25,311 nt of DNA from assembly GCA_016839245.1 (NCBI GenBank), contig JAEOUN010000033.1, positions 1 to 25,311 of the forward strand, written 5' to 3'. The notes under the pieces were generated by a model. That model was given only the letters and a program-made list of their open reading frames with translations. It made no database searches and was not told the origin of the DNA. The DNA comes from Candidatus Thorarchaeota archaeon. GTDB taxonomy: Archaea; Asgardarchaeota; Thorarchaeia; Thorarchaeales; Thorarchaeaceae. A program made the translations under genes and the position numbers. This document shows, in pieces, positions 23,572 through 25,311 of the stretch. Position 1 is the first letter of the stretch. Each line of letters begins with the position of its first letter.

Positions 23572-24585
23572 ATGTCTAAGTTTGATTTACTAAAAGAGAC
23601 CTTCCTTGGAAATCTCAGTGACAAGATACCACTCTCGCTCTGGAAGCATCATCCAGACAAAGACCGTACTTCTAAGGGTTTAGCTGAGGCTGAAATTGGC
23701 TTTCACAAGGAATTTGATCACGATCTTATGAAAATCTCGTTTTTTGGTCATTATCCTTGTATTGATTTTGGATGTACTGCTGAGTATGAGGGGAAAACTT
23801 CAGGTTCCACGACATTGACATCATTTCCGGTAAAATCATTTTCAGATTGGGAAACAATAGAACCTGTTGATGTCAATGCGGGGGAATTTGGTAATCAGGT
23901 TCACGCAGTTGAGTTAATCTCTCAGTACGCTCATGGGGTAGTACCAACAATGGCGACTATTTTCGATGCTCCGATGGTAGCTGACAGGCTCTGTGGAAAG
24001 GAGTTGACAAAATATGCTGAGGACTATCCTGAGATTTTGGAAAGCGTTCTTGAGTTGATTAATAATGTGATGATTGATTTTGCAAAGGCGACACTTGATG
24101 CTGGCGCCGATGGACTCTTCATCGCATCGCAGCATTCCACTAAGGCATCAATTTCTGATGAATATTACAATCGATTTGTCTATCCGAATGATCTCAAATT
24201 AATCTCAAAGACACGGGGAAAGGCGAAGTTTATCATAATGCATCTCCATGCAAGCAAAGACAATGAGGAGATTCGTTTTGATAAAATAGCTAGAACCCCT
24301 GGAGTAGTTGGAGTCAACTGGGAGGATCAGAGTTCATCACTCTCACTTCGCGATGGTAAGAAGTTGTCACGAGCTACAGTTCTTGGTGGTATTGACCATA
24401 ATGGTATCTTTAGAACTGGCACTCCTGATGAGGCAAAGACGCAAGTCCTAGAAGCTGTCGACAAGGCAGGACTAAAGCGCTTGATTGTGGCACCCGGGTG
24501 CGTAATCACAACAGATACTCCAATGGAAAATATCCAAGTAGTGCGAGATGCTGTCAGATCAATCAATCCATTTTCCAATGAATAG
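23572..24585 (+). CDS. Uroporphyrinogen decarboxylase/MtaA-like protein
   Basis: A TIM-barrel protein of the UroD superfamily. I choose ATG 23572 (MSKFDLLKETFLGN, 337 residues) because the 21 residues from 23509 lack family character. It resembles corrinoid-methyltransferase relatives (MtaA/CmuA) more than HemE: IPLSLWKHHP at the start, DLMKISFFGHYPCIDFG, ADGLFIASQHS, a strand ending MHLHASKDN and a late APGCVITTDTPMENI. MtaA-type enzymes bind zinc with a His-x-Cys pair and a late Cys; here the pair position reads HLHASK, so the first cysteine is lost while the late one remains. Function therefore uncertain. The DNA polymerase X gene follows after 11 bases. Confidence 0.82.
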   Translation: MSKFDLLKETFLGNLSDKIPLSLWKHHPDKDRTSKGLAEAEIGFHKEFDHDLMKISFFGHYPCIDFGCTAEYEGKTSGSTTLTSFPVKSFSDWETIEPVDVNAGEFGNQVHAVELISQYAHGVVPTMATIFDAPMVADRLCGKELTKYAEDYPEILESVLELINNVMIDFAKATLDAGADGLFIASQHSTKASISDEYYNRFVYPNDLKLISKTRGKAKFIIMHLHASKDNEEIRFDKIARTPGVVGVNWEDQSSSLSLRDGKKLSRATVLGGIDHNGIFRTGTPDEAKTQVLEAVDKAGLKRLIVAPGCVITTDTPMENIQVVRDAVRSINPFSNE

Positions 24586-24596
24586 GATGTGTACAG

Positions 24597-25311
24597 ATGA
24601 CAAAAAATGCTGAGGTTGCCAAGGTACTGAAAGAAATTAGTCTTCTCATGGAATTTGAGGGTAAGGAGCCATTCAAGATAAAGGCGTATCAACGTGCAAT
24701 GCGGTCAATTGGAGCTCTTGGAGAAGCTGTTGCTGCCGTTTCCGAGAGAAATGAATTGACTACTATTCCAGGAATTGGCAAAGGAATTGCTGAAGTCATT
24801 AAGAGTTATCTTGAGACCGGCGAAGTGGAAATACTAAGAGAACTTAGAACACGTGTTCCCGTAAAAGTCATGGAGTTGGATTCCATTCCTGGAGTAGGCA
24901 TAAAGACCATCAAGACGGTCTATGAAAACTTAGGAATTGTTGATTTGGACTCGTTAGAGAAAGCGGCAAATGAGGGCAAGCTTGCAGGTCTTCCCGGACT
25001 AGGAGCAAAGACAGAAGCGCAGATATTGGAAGGCATTCATTTGGCACGAAGCGGAATTGGTAGGACTCTTCTGGCTGATGCGCTCTCAGTTGCTGAGGAC
25101 CTTGAGAAGTTCTTACGGGCACTACCAGAGATTAGACAGCTAACAGTTGCAGGATCGGTCCGCAGAAGACGCGAAACAATTGGAGATCTTGATATCCTGG
25201 TCAATGCAATAGATCCGAAATCTGTAATGGATGCATTTGTTTCATACAGTGATGTATCAAGTATCTCAGCTCAAGGACAAACAAAATCCTCAGTCCGCTT
25301 AACCAGTGGTA
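24597..25311 (+). CDS. polX: Family X DNA polymerase, N-terminal part (cut by window end)
   Basis: An open frame from ATG 24597 running off the window; 238 residues are visible. It contains three helix-hairpin-helix segments: LTTIPGIGKGIAEVI (about 54-68), DSIPGVGIKTIKTVY (95-109) and AGLPGLGAKTEAQIL (130-144). These form the 8-kDa-like and fingers regions. The nucleotidyltransferase motif AGSVRRRRETIGDLDILV (185-202) has the GS pair and catalytic D197 and D199. Family X polymerases fill short gaps in base-excision repair; archaeal and bacterial PolX usually continue into a PHP exonuclease domain, which is outside the window here. It is 11 bases after the UroD-like gene. Confidence 0.95.
   Translation, partial: MTKNAEVAKVLKEISLLMEFEGKEPFKIKAYQRAMRSIGALGEAVAAVSERNELTTIPGIGKGIAEVIKSYLETGEVEILRELRTRVPVKVMELDSIPGVGIKTIKTVYENLGIVDLDSLEKAANEGKLAGLPGLGAKTEAQILEGIHLARSGIGRTLLADALSVAEDLEKFLRALPEIRQLTVAGSVRRRRETIGDLDILVNAIDPKSVMDAFVSYSDVSSISAQGQTKSSVRLTSG

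Noticed and set aside
1..25311. CRISPR array, insertion sequence or long direct repeats
   Set aside because: No regularly spaced repeats, transposase or integrase frames, or flanking inverted repeats were seen by reading the window.

Overview
The window looks like a chromosomal piece of an archaeon. It has SRP19 next to Gar1, a Trm1-type G26 tRNA methyltransferase, a winged-helix/Fe-S protein resembling TFE-beta/RPC34, two tRNA genes with bulge-helix-bulge introns, T-rich terminators, and frequent GTG/TTG starts with AGGTG/GGAGG ribosome sites. An N-terminal longin-like domain on a 698-residue helical protein, the AT-rich base composition and the mixture of gene types suggest an Asgard archaeon, possibly Thorarchaeota-like. 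That lineage guess is an inference from pattern, not a search result. No CRISPR array, insertion sequence, phage or plasmid gene was seen.

Layout. 40-647: two small unknown genes, one membrane-bound. 753-893: tRNA-Pro(UGG) with two introns. 1019-1744: HTH regulator. 1741-3687 (minus): a pyrimidine-related run of zinc-ribbon protein, dCMP deaminase-like protein and the aspartate carbamoyltransferase catalytic chain. 3854-4946 (plus): SRP19, Gar1 and the TFE-beta-like protein. 4943-6787 (minus): Trm1 then RlmE/FtsJ, two RNA methyltransferases. 6926-9135: cyclophilin, UPF0173 hydrolase and a TIM-barrel protein. 9225-9331: tRNA-Ile(GAU) with an insert in its D-loop. 9372-10831: small membrane or unknown proteins. 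10832-11202: non-coding stretch with an isolated GC-rich hairpin. 11203-16672: CoA-transferase/hydrolase fused to a GNAT domain, OFA-type MFS carrier and AMP-forming acetyl-CoA synthetase. 16710-18052: ECF-S-like membrane protein and SRPBCC protein. 18056-22164 (minus): membrane-anchored glycosidase-like protein followed by the longin/helical protein. 22271-23455 (minus): AcuC/HDAC-type deacetylase. 23572-25311: UroD/MtaA-like protein and the start of a family X DNA polymerase cut by the window end.

The informational genes (SRP, H/ACA RNP, RNA methylation, transcription factor) are what an ordinary archaeal core block holds. The 11-17 kb block plus the deacetylase at 22-23 kb holds the parts of an acetate/acetyl-CoA system: a carrier, an activating enzyme with its acetylatable C-terminal lysine, a GNAT domain and a deacetylase. 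The most unusual items are the two tRNA genes interrupted at the same D-loop site, the longin-helical fusion, the glycosidase-like protein lacking both expected catalytic glutamates, and the minimal TFE-beta-like protein.
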